From assembly GCA_025963615.1 (NCBI GenBank), contig JAOQAL010000722.1, positions 1 to 7,576 of the forward strand: a stretch of DNA of 7,576 bases, written 5' to 3'. The notes beneath the pieces were generated by a model, which was not told the origin of the DNA, did not search any database, and was given only the letters and a program-made list of their open reading frames with translations. Made by a program: the position numbers and the translations under genes. This document shows positions 1 through 6,509 of this stretch, piece after piece (within the stretch, counting starts at the first letter, position 1; each line of letters begins with the position of its first letter). The stretch comes from Chitinophagaceae bacterium (lineage in GTDB: Bacteria; Bacteroidota; Bacteroidia; Chitinophagales; Chitinophagaceae).

Positions 1-123
1 GTAGTCTTTGATGGTTCTGTGCCCTCGCGGAAAGCAGCGTACTGGAAAAAAGACTGTGATTCACTGCATATTCCCTGGTATGATGTAAATGAAAAAGGCG
101 CTTTTGTGATGAGTCTCCGGTAA
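1..123 (+). CDS. C-terminal end of a probable ComEC/Rec2-family competence protein (5' truncated)
   Basis: Frame 1 is open from the window edge to a TAA at 121-123 and gives 40 residues, starting VVFDGSVPSRKAAYWKKD and ending with GAFVMSLR. A hydrophobic strand followed by DGS, then a W..DC...HIPWY stretch and a final GAF, resembles the C-terminus of Bacteroidota ComEC proteins as I remember them. ComEC is the inner-membrane channel that carries single-stranded DNA into the cytoplasm during natural transformation. The extreme C-terminus holds no catalytic motif, so the call rests on this tail alone. The membrane core and any metallo-beta-lactamase-like domain would lie outside the window. The candidate purH promoter overlaps the last codons. 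Confidence 0.5.
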   Translation, partial: VVFDGSVPSRKAAYWKKDCDSLHIPWYDVNEKGAFVMSLR

Positions 124-133
124 CTTACCTTTG
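103..133 (+). promoter_or_regulatory. Candidate Bacteroidota-type promoter for purH
   Basis: TTTG at 103-106 and TACCTTTG at 126-133 are separated by 19 nt. This matches the -33 TTTG / -7 TAnnTTTG consensus used by the primary sigma factor of Bacteroidota. Transcription would start near 137-141, leaving a leader of about 50 nt before the purH ATG. The -33 box lies inside the last codons of the upstream gene and the -7 box begins 3 nt after its stop. This is a motif match only; no start site is demonstrated. Confidence 0.5.
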
Positions 134-190
134 CGCCTTCTTTAAACTGCCAGCGCCTGTATCAGCAACACAGGCCCTTCAATTTACTTT

Positions 191-1738
191 ATGAATAAAA
201 AAATTCAATCTGCTCTTATTTCCGTTTTTTATAAAGATGGCCTGGAACCTATTGTAAAATTGTTGTCAGAACTAGGGATCACCATCTATTCCACCGGTGG
301 CACCCAGCAATTTATTGAAAACCTTGGCTTCCCAGTGATACCCGTTGAAAACCTGACCAGTTATCCTTCCATTTTGGGTGGCCGGGTAAAAACCTTGCAT
401 CCCGCGGTATTTGGTGGCATATTGGGTAAAAGAGACGATGCAGCCCATGTGCAGGAGATGAAACAGTTTAAGATTCCCGAAATTGACCTGGTTATTGTAG
501 ATCTCTATCCTTTTGAAGAAACGCTGTCTTTAACCACGGATGAAAATGCAATTATTGAGAAAATTGATATCGGAGGTCCTTCCATGATCCGTGGCGCGGC
601 GAAGAATTTTAAAGACGTAGTTGTAATTGCTGCAAAAAATGATTACGCGGTTTTGGAAAATTTATTGAGAGAACAGCAGGGTGAAACTACTTTAGTCCAA
701 CGCAAAAATTTTGCAGCAAAAGCATTTGAAGTAGTAGCGCATTATGACGTTTCAATTGCAAAATATTTCAACCCCTCTGAAGGATTATATTTTGTAGAAT
801 CAGTTACCCCTCCTAAAGCCATGCGCTATGGCGAAAATCCCCACCAGTCAGGGATATTTTATGGCGACCTGGACCAGCTTTTTAACCAGCTTAGTGGTAA
901 AGAGCTGTCTTATAATAATTTGGTAGATGTGGACGCAGCAGTACAACTGATATCAGAGTTTTCGAAAGCCCACGCTGACGGCGGGGGTAAGGGCGAAATC
1001 ACGTTCGCAATTATAAAACATACCAACGTTTGCGGCATTGCGCAAAGGAATACTGTTAAAGAAAGCTGGGATACTGCACTAGCCGGCGATCCGGAAAGTG
1101 CTTTCGGCGGTGTATTAATTTGCAATGGAACAATTGATAAAGCTACAGCAGAAGCCATCAATGAAATATTTTTTGAAGTATTAATAGCCAATGAATTTGA
1201 TGCGGAAGCGCTGGCTATCCTGAAATCGAAAAAAAACAGAATTATATTAAAATTAAAACCCGTAGCCGGAAACTACAAATCACAAACTTATAAATCATTG
1301 CTGAACGGGGTTTTGATACAAAGCATAGATGAAGGAAACTATACTGAATGGAAAGAAGTGGGCGGCAGAGAAACTACTGATGCTGAAAAAGAAGATTTGG
1401 TATTCGCCAATCTTGTGTGTAAACATTTAAAGTCAAACGCTATTTCACTGATCAAGAATAAGCAACTGATTGGCAAAGGATGCGGGCAAACCAGCCGTAT
1501 CGATTCGCTTCGTCAGGCTGTTGAGAAGGCCAACCAGTTTAAATTTGATTTGCACGGAGCCGTAATGGCCAGCGATGCTTTCTTTCCCTTCAATGATTGT
1601 GTGAAACTGGGACATACCGCCGGCATAACAGCATTTATACAACCAGGAGGTTCCGTAAGAGATAAAGACTCTATCGAATATTGTGTTGAAAATAAACTGG
1701 CGATGGTGATGACGGGGATGAGGCACTTCAAGCATTGA
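191..1738 (+). CDS. purH: Bifunctional AICAR transformylase / IMP cyclohydrolase PurH
   Basis: This cytosolic enzyme carries out the last two steps of de novo purine synthesis: formylation of AICAR with 10-formyl-tetrahydrofolate, then ring closure of FAICAR to IMP. The 515-residue product is full length for the family (about 505-530). The N-terminal MGS-like cyclohydrolase domain shows STGGT (34-38), GGRVKTLHP (63-71), DLYPF (104-108) and DIGGPSMIRGAAKN (126-139). The transformylase domain shows RYGENPHQ (212-219), the catalytic KHTN (276-279), DAFFPF (462-467) and QPGGS (484-488), and ends in the usual GMRHFKH. The ATG start gives the expected MNKKIQSALISVFY opening. It stands alone on this strand, probably under its own promoter. 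TGA is followed at once by an in-frame TAG. No frame damage is seen. Confidence 0.98.
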   Translation: MNKKIQSALISVFYKDGLEPIVKLLSELGITIYSTGGTQQFIENLGFPVIPVENLTSYPSILGGRVKTLHPAVFGGILGKRDDAAHVQEMKQFKIPEIDLVIVDLYPFEETLSLTTDENAIIEKIDIGGPSMIRGAAKNFKDVVVIAAKNDYAVLENLLREQQGETTLVQRKNFAAKAFEVVAHYDVSIAKYFNPSEGLYFVESVTPPKAMRYGENPHQSGIFYGDLDQLFNQLSGKELSYNNLVDVDAAVQLISEFSKAHADGGGKGEITFAIIKHTNVCGIAQRNTVKESWDTALAGDPESAFGGVLICNGTIDKATAEAINEIFFEVLIANEFDAEALAILKSKKNRIILKLKPVAGNYKSQTYKSLLNGVLIQSIDEGNYTEWKEVGGRETTDAEKEDLVFANLVCKHLKSNAISLIKNKQLIGKGCGQTSRIDSLRQAVEKANQFKFDLHGAVMASDAFFPFNDCVKLGHTAGITAFIQPGGSVRDKDSIEYCVENKLAMVMTGMRHFKH

Positions 1739-1957
1739 TAGAAAAGTTTTGAGCTGCGGACTGATTGGAAAGAAAACCGGGAAGTAGGAGCTGTAAAACA
1801 GATCGGGAAAACTGAAGCGCTGGTTTATGCAGAATAAAAAGTGCAAGCGTTTGACAGGAGTCCTATAAATTTTTTAATGCCTTTTTTTGACACAAATAAA
1901 ACCTTAGCCCAAACTGGAGATTCCTTCAAATAATTATCCGAACTGAATCCATTAACC
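1739..1957. other. Intergenic region between purH and the EamA transporter gene
   Basis: About 220 bp with no convincing gene. It holds a second in-frame stop after purH, then 31 open codons with no start codon, and a 19-codon ATG frame (1877-1933) in the same frame as the transporter but closed by TAA at 1931-1933. I see no strong stem-loop with a T-run that would terminate purH. No good TTTG / TAnnTTTG pair is visible upstream of the transporter; the nearest box (TAAATTTT, 1866-1873) has one mismatch and no correctly spaced partner. The 11-mer TTGAGCTGCGG at 1749-1759 recurs at 6424-6434. Confidence 0.6.
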
Positions 1958-2881
1958 ATATATAAAAAAGGTAACAAAGCCAAAGCCCTGTTTGCATTAT
2001 CCTTGGTTTGCTTTTTTTGGGGTACCACCTGGATTGCTTCCAAACAGGGAATCTTATACATGCCACCCTTGCAGTTAGCCGGTATCCGCCAGTTTCTCGG
2101 GGGCTCCTGTTATGTAATTTTTTTTATTTTACGGGGCGAAAAATGGCCTGATAAAAAACAATGGCAATCTATCCTTATTCTTGGCTGCCTGAATTTTTTG
2201 TTAAGCAATGGTTTAACTACCTGGGGCGTAAAATATATTTCGGCCGGTCTTGCTGCAATTATTGGTGCCATTTTCCCGCTGTGGTTAGTCGTTATAAATT
2301 TATTTGGACCCCGCGTCAAAATTTCCGCAAAAGCGGTTATTGGCCTACTCATTGGTTTTGGCGGGGTGTGCATTATTTTCTATGAACATTTACAGGACTT
2401 CCTGATCGCTGATTTTCGCTTTGGAATTATTTTATCGTTGATCGCGACCTGGTCATGGGCCCTGGGTACCTTTTATACTAAAAAGCAGGCGCGGCAATTC
2501 AATCCCTATTTCAGCCTGGGTTTGCAGATGTGCGTCTCCGGATTAACCCTCATTACCATTTCAGGCGTTAGTGGAAACATAATTCCATTAACAGCTATTG
2601 CCTGGCAATCCTGGTTAGCCATTGGCTACCTCGTAGTTTTTGGCTCTGTAATTTCTTTTATCGCTTATCTATATGCGCTGCAAAATTTATCTACTGAGCA
2701 AACCTCAATTTATGCGTACATTAATCCCATTGTAGCCATGCTGCTGGGCTGGATGATTTTTGATGAAAAGCTGACCATCTTTATTGCCATAGGGGGGGCT
2801 GTAGCCCTGGCGGGTGTATACCTGGTCAACAAAGCCTATAAAACACCATCTGCCAGCATGCCGGAACCTGAAGGTGTTTAA
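1958..2881 (+). CDS. DMT-superfamily (EamA-type) inner-membrane transporter, start codon uncertain
   Basis: A hydrophobic protein of about 300 residues with the two-EamA-repeat, ten-helix pattern of drug/metabolite transporters. The first helix has the family signature CFFWGTTWIASK. The second repeat ends with AYINPIVAMLLGWMIFDEK followed by a last helix and a polar tail. Such proteins export or exchange small metabolites; the substrate cannot be read from sequence. The start is a problem. The first ordinary start codon in frame is TTG at 2003, which would cut off the first half of helix 1 (ALFALSLV, encoded from 1985). The frame stays open and family-like back to YKKGNKAK, and the upstream stop is TAA at 1931-1933, yet no ATG, GTG or TTG lies between. 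ATA at 1958 is used here as the likeliest position by length (307 residues); CTG at 1943 or 1988 is also possible. The 3' end overlaps the convergent deacetylase gene by 4 nt. Confidence 0.88.
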   Translation: MYKKGNKAKALFALSLVCFFWGTTWIASKQGILYMPPLQLAGIRQFLGGSCYVIFFILRGEKWPDKKQWQSILILGCLNFLLSNGLTTWGVKYISAGLAAIIGAIFPLWLVVINLFGPRVKISAKAVIGLLIGFGGVCIIFYEHLQDFLIADFRFGIILSLIATWSWALGTFYTKKQARQFNPYFSLGLQMCVSGLTLITISGVSGNIIPLTAIAWQSWLAIGYLVVFGSVISFIAYLYALQNLSTEQTSIYAYINPIVAMLLGWMIFDEKLTIFIAIGGAVALAGVYLVNKAYKTPSASMPEPEGV

Positions 2882-4215
2882 GCTGAGATTTCAGCAATAA
2901 ATTTTTCATAGGCTTCCCGCCAACCGGCATACATCTCAGCGGTACCTAAAAAGTTATTGTGCCATATTGATATCATGGTTCCATTTACCTGTTTTACTAT
3001 TTCGCCATACTGCTTCATTTCCTGGTAAGCCTGTTGGGCTGTATATTTTTGTTCAAAAAAACTATTGGCGTCCATATAACAGAAAGGGTAAAGCAAAAGT
3101 TTGGCCGTTGCATCTCTTTCCAGGTCGTACCAATAAAAAGGTGCGGCCACAGAAGCCCTGAAACCATTGATGCTGCCATATCCCATTGAGAAATCAAATT
3201 CAATTCCTGCTTCCATGAGATAGCGGAATGTTTGTGGCAGGGTAAAGCGTATGTAATGCTGCCGCGATGCAACGATTTTATCGCCTGTGAGCTGTTCAAG
3301 GTTCCTTCTTTCTTTGTTAATTAGTGAAATATCATCACCGCTTTGCCAGGAAGGATGAATACCCAACGGATATTTATCATTATGTTGTTTTATTAATTCC
3401 CGCATCCCTCTTTTACCTGGCAAAATATTTTTATCATACCGGCCTGCTTTATCAGCCAGAATGAAAAAATAATAGGGCTTAAGATTAAACCGTTGATGCA
3501 ATTGATCCATCCACTGATAAGCATCGTAAGGGTCGTCCAGCTTTCCTGCCAATACATTCATCCGCTCACGTAAACGGGGCCATTCTCCTTTAAAAAACGA
3601 TTTTACAAAACCCCCGGCATTTTTCCAGAATGGCTTGTATTTATAGGACCAGGCTTCGTCAATATCATAAGTAGGAAGAAAGGTGAGTCGTGAACCCGGT
3701 GTCGTGGGCCGGTGACTGTCGGATGGCGCATCCTCCATAAGGCCCGGAAACTTATTTTGTAACGATCTTATAAAACTTTTGATCCAGATATTGACTATTG
3801 GAAGGTGTAAAAAGTTTTCACGGAACGCCAATGAATTTTCATGTGCATACCTACCATACTGGTCTTTATGATGCGGCAGGTATTCTTCGTAACGGCTTAA
3901 TAAATAAAAGGAGGCCGCGAAAATATCAAAGGGAAAATCTCCCCCGGTTTTGAAAAAAGCCTTGTAACTATTTATTTCAAAACAACGGATGTCAACTTCT
4001 TTGATATCCTTTTCAAATAAAAGTGAATGAGGAATAAGTAACAGTTCATTTTCTGCCGTCCGCGCCGGGGAATAATTAACTTTATAATCTTTGCTGTTTT
4101 TGTAAATTTCAATATCCGCCGTAAGTTGAAAAAAATCGTTCCCCTGAATTTCTTTTCCAATAAAATCCGCAATATACCGGAGACGCGGAGTTATTGTATA
4201 AGCATAAATAATCAC
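2878..4215 (-). CDS. Polysaccharide-deacetylase-like protein (Bacteroidota type with an extra N-terminal region)
   Basis: The 445-residue product has an N-terminal region of about 175 residues resembling the domain I recall as DUF7033, then a carbohydrate-esterase-4-like barrel. Visible barrel landmarks are TYDIDEAW (182-189, metal/catalytic Asp region), GIHPSW (285-290), SRQHYIRFTLP (317-327) and WHNN (418-421). The classical HxxxH metal pair is replaced by HPSWQ, so metal binding and the reaction are uncertain; a role in sugar N-deacetylation or glycan processing is inference. No signal peptide is seen, suggesting the cytoplasm. The frame extends upstream into lutB to a TTG at 4320. I choose GTG at 4215 because the protein then begins MIIYAYTITPRLRYI, like relatives, 13 nt after the lutB stop; no in-frame ATG is nearby. 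It is probably cotranscribed with lutB. Confidence 0.82.
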   Translation of the reverse strand: MIIYAYTITPRLRYIADFIGKEIQGNDFFQLTADIEIYKNSKDYKVNYSPARTAENELLLIPHSLLFEKDIKEVDIRCFEINSYKAFFKTGGDFPFDIFAASFYLLSRYEEYLPHHKDQYGRYAHENSLAFRENFLHLPIVNIWIKSFIRSLQNKFPGLMEDAPSDSHRPTTPGSRLTFLPTYDIDEAWSYKYKPFWKNAGGFVKSFFKGEWPRLRERMNVLAGKLDDPYDAYQWMDQLHQRFNLKPYYFFILADKAGRYDKNILPGKRGMRELIKQHNDKYPLGIHPSWQSGDDISLINKERRNLEQLTGDKIVASRQHYIRFTLPQTFRYLMEAGIEFDFSMGYGSINGFRASVAAPFYWYDLERDATAKLLLYPFCYMDANSFFEQKYTAQQAYQEMKQYGEIVKQVNGTMISIWHNNFLGTAEMYAGWREAYEKFIAEISA

Positions 4216-4228
4216 AACCTGAAGGTAA

Positions 4229-5608
4229 TTAGCTATTGCCGTATTTTTCTTTCCATTGCTGGTTAAATGATTTTTTAGGAAACTCCATGTTACTACGATG
4301 TTCCGTCCATGCCTTGCCAATGGAATTAACCAGCCTGCTTTTCATGTTACCGTTCGCCAGGTTCATCCAACTGCGGCGAAGCATCGCTATTTTCCATACT
4401 TTCCAGGCAATCTTTTCAGCAAAAGGGGCATAACCTTCCTGTACAGCCTCGTAACGGTTTTCTAATAATAGTTCGTGCAGGTTAATTTTTACTGCGCATA
4501 CTTCTGTACAATTACCACAAAGAGAAGACGCATGACTCAAATGCTTCCATTCACCTAAATCGCGCAGATGAGGCGTAATCACTGCACCGATAGGACCGCT
4601 ATAGGCAGTTGCATACGTGTGCCCGCCAATATTTTTATAAACCGGGCAGGCGTTTAAACAGGCGCCACACCGGATGCAATACAGACTTTCCCTTGTTTTT
4701 ACATTCGCCAGGATATCGGTACGGCCATTATCCAGTAATATCACATACATTTCTTTGGGTCCATCCGTTTCATTTTGTTGTCTTGGTCCGGCAACAATTG
4801 TATTGTATGAAGTTATTTTTTGCCCTGTGCCATAGGTTGCCAGTAATGGCCAGAATAATGCAAGGTCTGACATGGATGGAATTACCTTTTCAATACCGAC
4901 AACCGCAATATGTGTGTCGGGCCAGGCACAACTTAATCTTCCGTTTCCTTCATTTTCTGTTATGGCGATGGCGCCCGCATCGGCAATAATAAAATTAGCG
5001 CCCGTAATACCTACTTCAGCCTGAACATATTTTTCCCGGAGTATTTCCCTTGCTACCAGGGTCAACTCTTCCGGTGTAAGATTGGGATCGGTACCTAGCT
5101 TATCTGCAAAAAGCTTTGCAACATCTTCCTTGCTTTTATGCATGGCAGGGGTTACGATATGATAAGGGGGTTCGCCATCCAATTGCTGAATATATTCACC
5201 CAAATCCGTTTCCACACTTTCTATTCCATTTTCTGCCAAAAAATCATTCAGGTGAATTTCCTCTGTCACCATGCTTTTACTCTTTACCAGCATACGACAT
5301 TTTTTTTCATGGCAAATTTTCAGGATTTCTGCCTTAGCCTGTTCTGCATTTTCTGCCCATATTACTTTGGCGCCGCGCCTGGTAATATTTGTTTCAAATA
5401 ATTCGAGGTAATAATCCAGTTTCTCAATAGCCCGCCACTTGGTATTCTTCGCTCTTTCCCTTGCCCGGCCTAATTCTGTAAACTGGCTTTTGCCTTGTGG
5501 TACGATGTTATCGTACCTGGCAATATTGAAGTTAATCGTGCGCCTGTGCTCCTTATCAGCCGATTTAATAGCGCTCCTGGCATCGAATGTGGATGATTGT
5601 TCAGACAT
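4229..5608 (-). CDS. lutB: LutB-like LUD-domain iron-sulfur protein
   Basis: The 459-residue product matches LutB/YkgF, a subunit of the LutABC L-lactate oxidation complex. It has an N-terminal LUD domain (about residues 60-290) with KSKSMVTEEIHLN and an AGAIAITENEGNGR stretch. A ferredoxin-like region follows with CIRCGACLNACP (Cys 311, 314, 317, 321) and CGNCTEVC (Cys 364, 367, 371), and the family's C-terminal extension. It is expected to be cytoplasmic and to carry electrons through 4Fe-4S clusters. The Pro usual after the last Cys is Ala here (CAVKI). ATG at 5608 is preferred over the TTG two codons earlier (5614). lutA and lutC are not beside it, so a role in lactate use is inferred from the family only. 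No clear promoter is seen in the 128-bp upstream gap. Confidence 0.92.
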   Translation of the reverse strand: MSEQSSTFDARSAIKSADKEHRRTINFNIARYDNIVPQGKSQFTELGRARERAKNTKWRAIEKLDYYLELFETNITRRGAKVIWAENAEQAKAEILKICHEKKCRMLVKSKSMVTEEIHLNDFLAENGIESVETDLGEYIQQLDGEPPYHIVTPAMHKSKEDVAKLFADKLGTDPNLTPEELTLVAREILREKYVQAEVGITGANFIIADAGAIAITENEGNGRLSCAWPDTHIAVVGIEKVIPSMSDLALFWPLLATYGTGQKITSYNTIVAGPRQQNETDGPKEMYVILLDNGRTDILANVKTRESLYCIRCGACLNACPVYKNIGGHTYATAYSGPIGAVITPHLRDLGEWKHLSHASSLCGNCTEVCAVKINLHELLLENRYEAVQEGYAPFAEKIAWKVWKIAMLRRSWMNLANGNMKSRLVNSIGKAWTEHRSNMEFPKKSFNQQWKEKYGNS

Positions 5609-5621
5609 AACCAAGTGGAAT

Positions 5622-5670
5622 TGTAGATTGTTGATTTAGACTGGTGATTTCAGATTTGTGAATGATGAAG
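5622..5670. repeat. Short degenerate GATT(T) repeat upstream of lutB
   Basis: GATT or GATTT occurs at 5626, 5633, 5646 and 5653 on the plus strand, with spacings of 7, 13 and 7 nt. This amounts to two degenerate 20-nt units (5626-5645 and 5646-5665). It fills much of the gap between the DUF3109 gene and lutB and lies just before the lutB start. Similar low-complexity stretches occur between genes in Bacteroidota; no function is assigned. Confidence 0.4.
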
Positions 5671-5742
5671 AAATCCAGGATGTTTAACAGCTTATAATTA
5701 GAAAAAAGATCTTTATACAGACTTCGTAATAATAAAGGTTAA

Positions 5743-6336
5743 TCAGAATTCTCCTTTTTCTTTTTTCTTTGCTACTTCATTCAATACTGTATAAAATTCT
5801 TTCCCATATTTTCTTATCAAGGCTTCTTTTAAAAATTCATACACCGGTACTTTTAATTTTTTCCCTAACCCACAGGCCGGGCTGCACAGTTTTTCCCTGG
5901 GCACATAATTCACCCGTTCATATTTGCCCTGCTTGCCCTTACTGACTATAACCGGGAAAAGATGGCAACTGATTGGCTTTTTCCATGAAATGGCGCCATC
6001 ATAATAAGCCTGCTCAAAACCGCATTTTATAATTCCTGTTGGGTCCCTGTATCCATATACACATATTTCACTGTCATCCCCCAATGTCGGTGTCACCCAG
6101 CCAAACTCTTTATGATAAACGTATTTACCTTTTCGCTCAATTTCCGCAATCGCCGCGTCAGAGAGATAGGGCTTTACTTTTTCAAATATCTCATTAATGA
6201 TATCCATTTCATTGTCTTCTAGCGGAGCCCCGGCATCTCCTTCCTCGCAGCAGCCACCTTTACATTTTGCAAGGTCGCATACAAACTGCTTTTCCACTAC
6301 ATCATCACTGACCAGTATATTTCCAATCTCTATCAT
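5743..6336 (-). CDS. DUF3109 family Cys-rich protein
   Basis: The 197-residue product fits the DUF3109 family, widespread in Bacteroidota and of unknown function. Nine cysteines are present: the cluster CDLAKCKGGCC (Cys 20, 25, 29, 30), then Cys 92, Cys 105 (IKCGFE), Cys 124 (ISCHLFPV) and the pair 151/155 (LCSPACGLGKKL). The pattern resembles the Zn/Fe-cluster-binding YkgJ-type proteins, so metal binding is likely but not shown. EEGDAGAPLEDNE and the VPVYEFLKEALIRKYG tail are family hallmarks. No signal peptide or membrane helix is seen. The ATG start gives the usual MIEIGNILVSDD opening. It lies 173 nt after gldD on the same strand and 134 nt before lutB, so operon membership is open. Confidence 0.93.
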   Translation of the reverse strand: MIEIGNILVSDDVVEKQFVCDLAKCKGGCCEEGDAGAPLEDNEMDIINEIFEKVKPYLSDAAIAEIERKGKYVYHKEFGWVTPTLGDDSEICVYGYRDPTGIIKCGFEQAYYDGAISWKKPISCHLFPVIVSKGKQGKYERVNYVPREKLCSPACGLGKKLKVPVYEFLKEALIRKYGKEFYTVLNEVAKKKEKGEF

Positions 6337-6340
6337 AATT

Positions 6341-6348
6341 CAAAGATA
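6341..6348 (-). promoter_or_regulatory. Candidate -7 box of a DUF3109 promoter, possibly leaderless
   Basis: The minus strand reads TATCTTTG at 6348-6341, an exact match to TAnnTTTG, only 4 nt before the ATG at 6336. Transcription from it would begin at or within a few bases of the start codon. The -33 element is poor: the nearest TTTG upstream is 12 nt away rather than about 19. Chance match in T-rich DNA is a real alternative. Confidence 0.3.
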
Positions 6349-6508
6349 GAGCTAAGAGGTCAAAGGAGAAAAAGAGGAAAAAAAGAAACGTGGAGCTAAG
6401 AGGAACAAAAAAATGTATGCCCCTTGAGCTGCGGCGGGCTTACTATTCTTACCTGAGAAGTTGTGTCCGCTAACTCGTTGCCTCCTTTTCGCTTGCGATC
6501 TCTTAGCT
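6349..6508. repeat. Intergenic repeat set: two direct and one inverted copy of AGCTAAGAG
   Basis: GAGCTAAGAGG occurs at 6349-6359 and again, identically, at 6393-6403. The inverse, CTCTTAGCT, is at 6500-6508. Extended, the arms 6350-6377 and 6481-6508 match as an imperfect inverted repeat, 22 of 28 positions without gaps, enclosing about 100 bp. The repeat fills the gap between gldD and the DUF3109 gene, and the inverted arm ends 1 nt short of the gldD stop codon. It could fold in RNA or be a decayed short repeat element. Part of the match is purine-rich low complexity, which inflates the identity. Confidence 0.5.
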
Positions 6509-6509
6509 T

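Noticed and set aside
1742..1837. 31 open codons in the purH frame right after tandem TGA-TAG stops
   Set aside because: There is no start codon inside it and no family resemblance; PurH already ends with its usual HFKH tail, so readthrough extension is not supported.
1445..1846. 133-codon minus-strand frame covering the end of purH
   Set aside because: It overlaps conserved PurH coding DNA and its translation resembles no protein; shadow of purH.
1851..1869. TTGACA and TATAAA resembling a sigma-70 promoter
   Set aside because: The spacing is only 7 nt, and this consensus is not the one used by Bacteroidota.
1877..1933. 19-codon ATG frame in the same frame as the transporter
   Set aside because: It is closed by TAA and its peptide is unlike a transporter N-terminus; too short to call a gene, though relevant to the start-codon question.
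4216..4320. Longer start (TTG 4320) for the deacetylase-like gene
   Set aside because: The added 35 residues overlap the lutB C-terminus and have no family likeness; GTG 4215 gives the expected N-terminus.
4609..4989. 126-codon plus-strand frame opposite lutB
   Set aside because: It lies antisense to the highly conserved LUD/ferredoxin coding region and has no recognizable protein features, so it is a shadow frame.
5700..5716. AAAGATCTTT palindrome with an A/T run as a terminator after the DUF3109 gene
   Set aside because: It has no loop and a weak A/T stem, so it cannot form a stable terminator hairpin.
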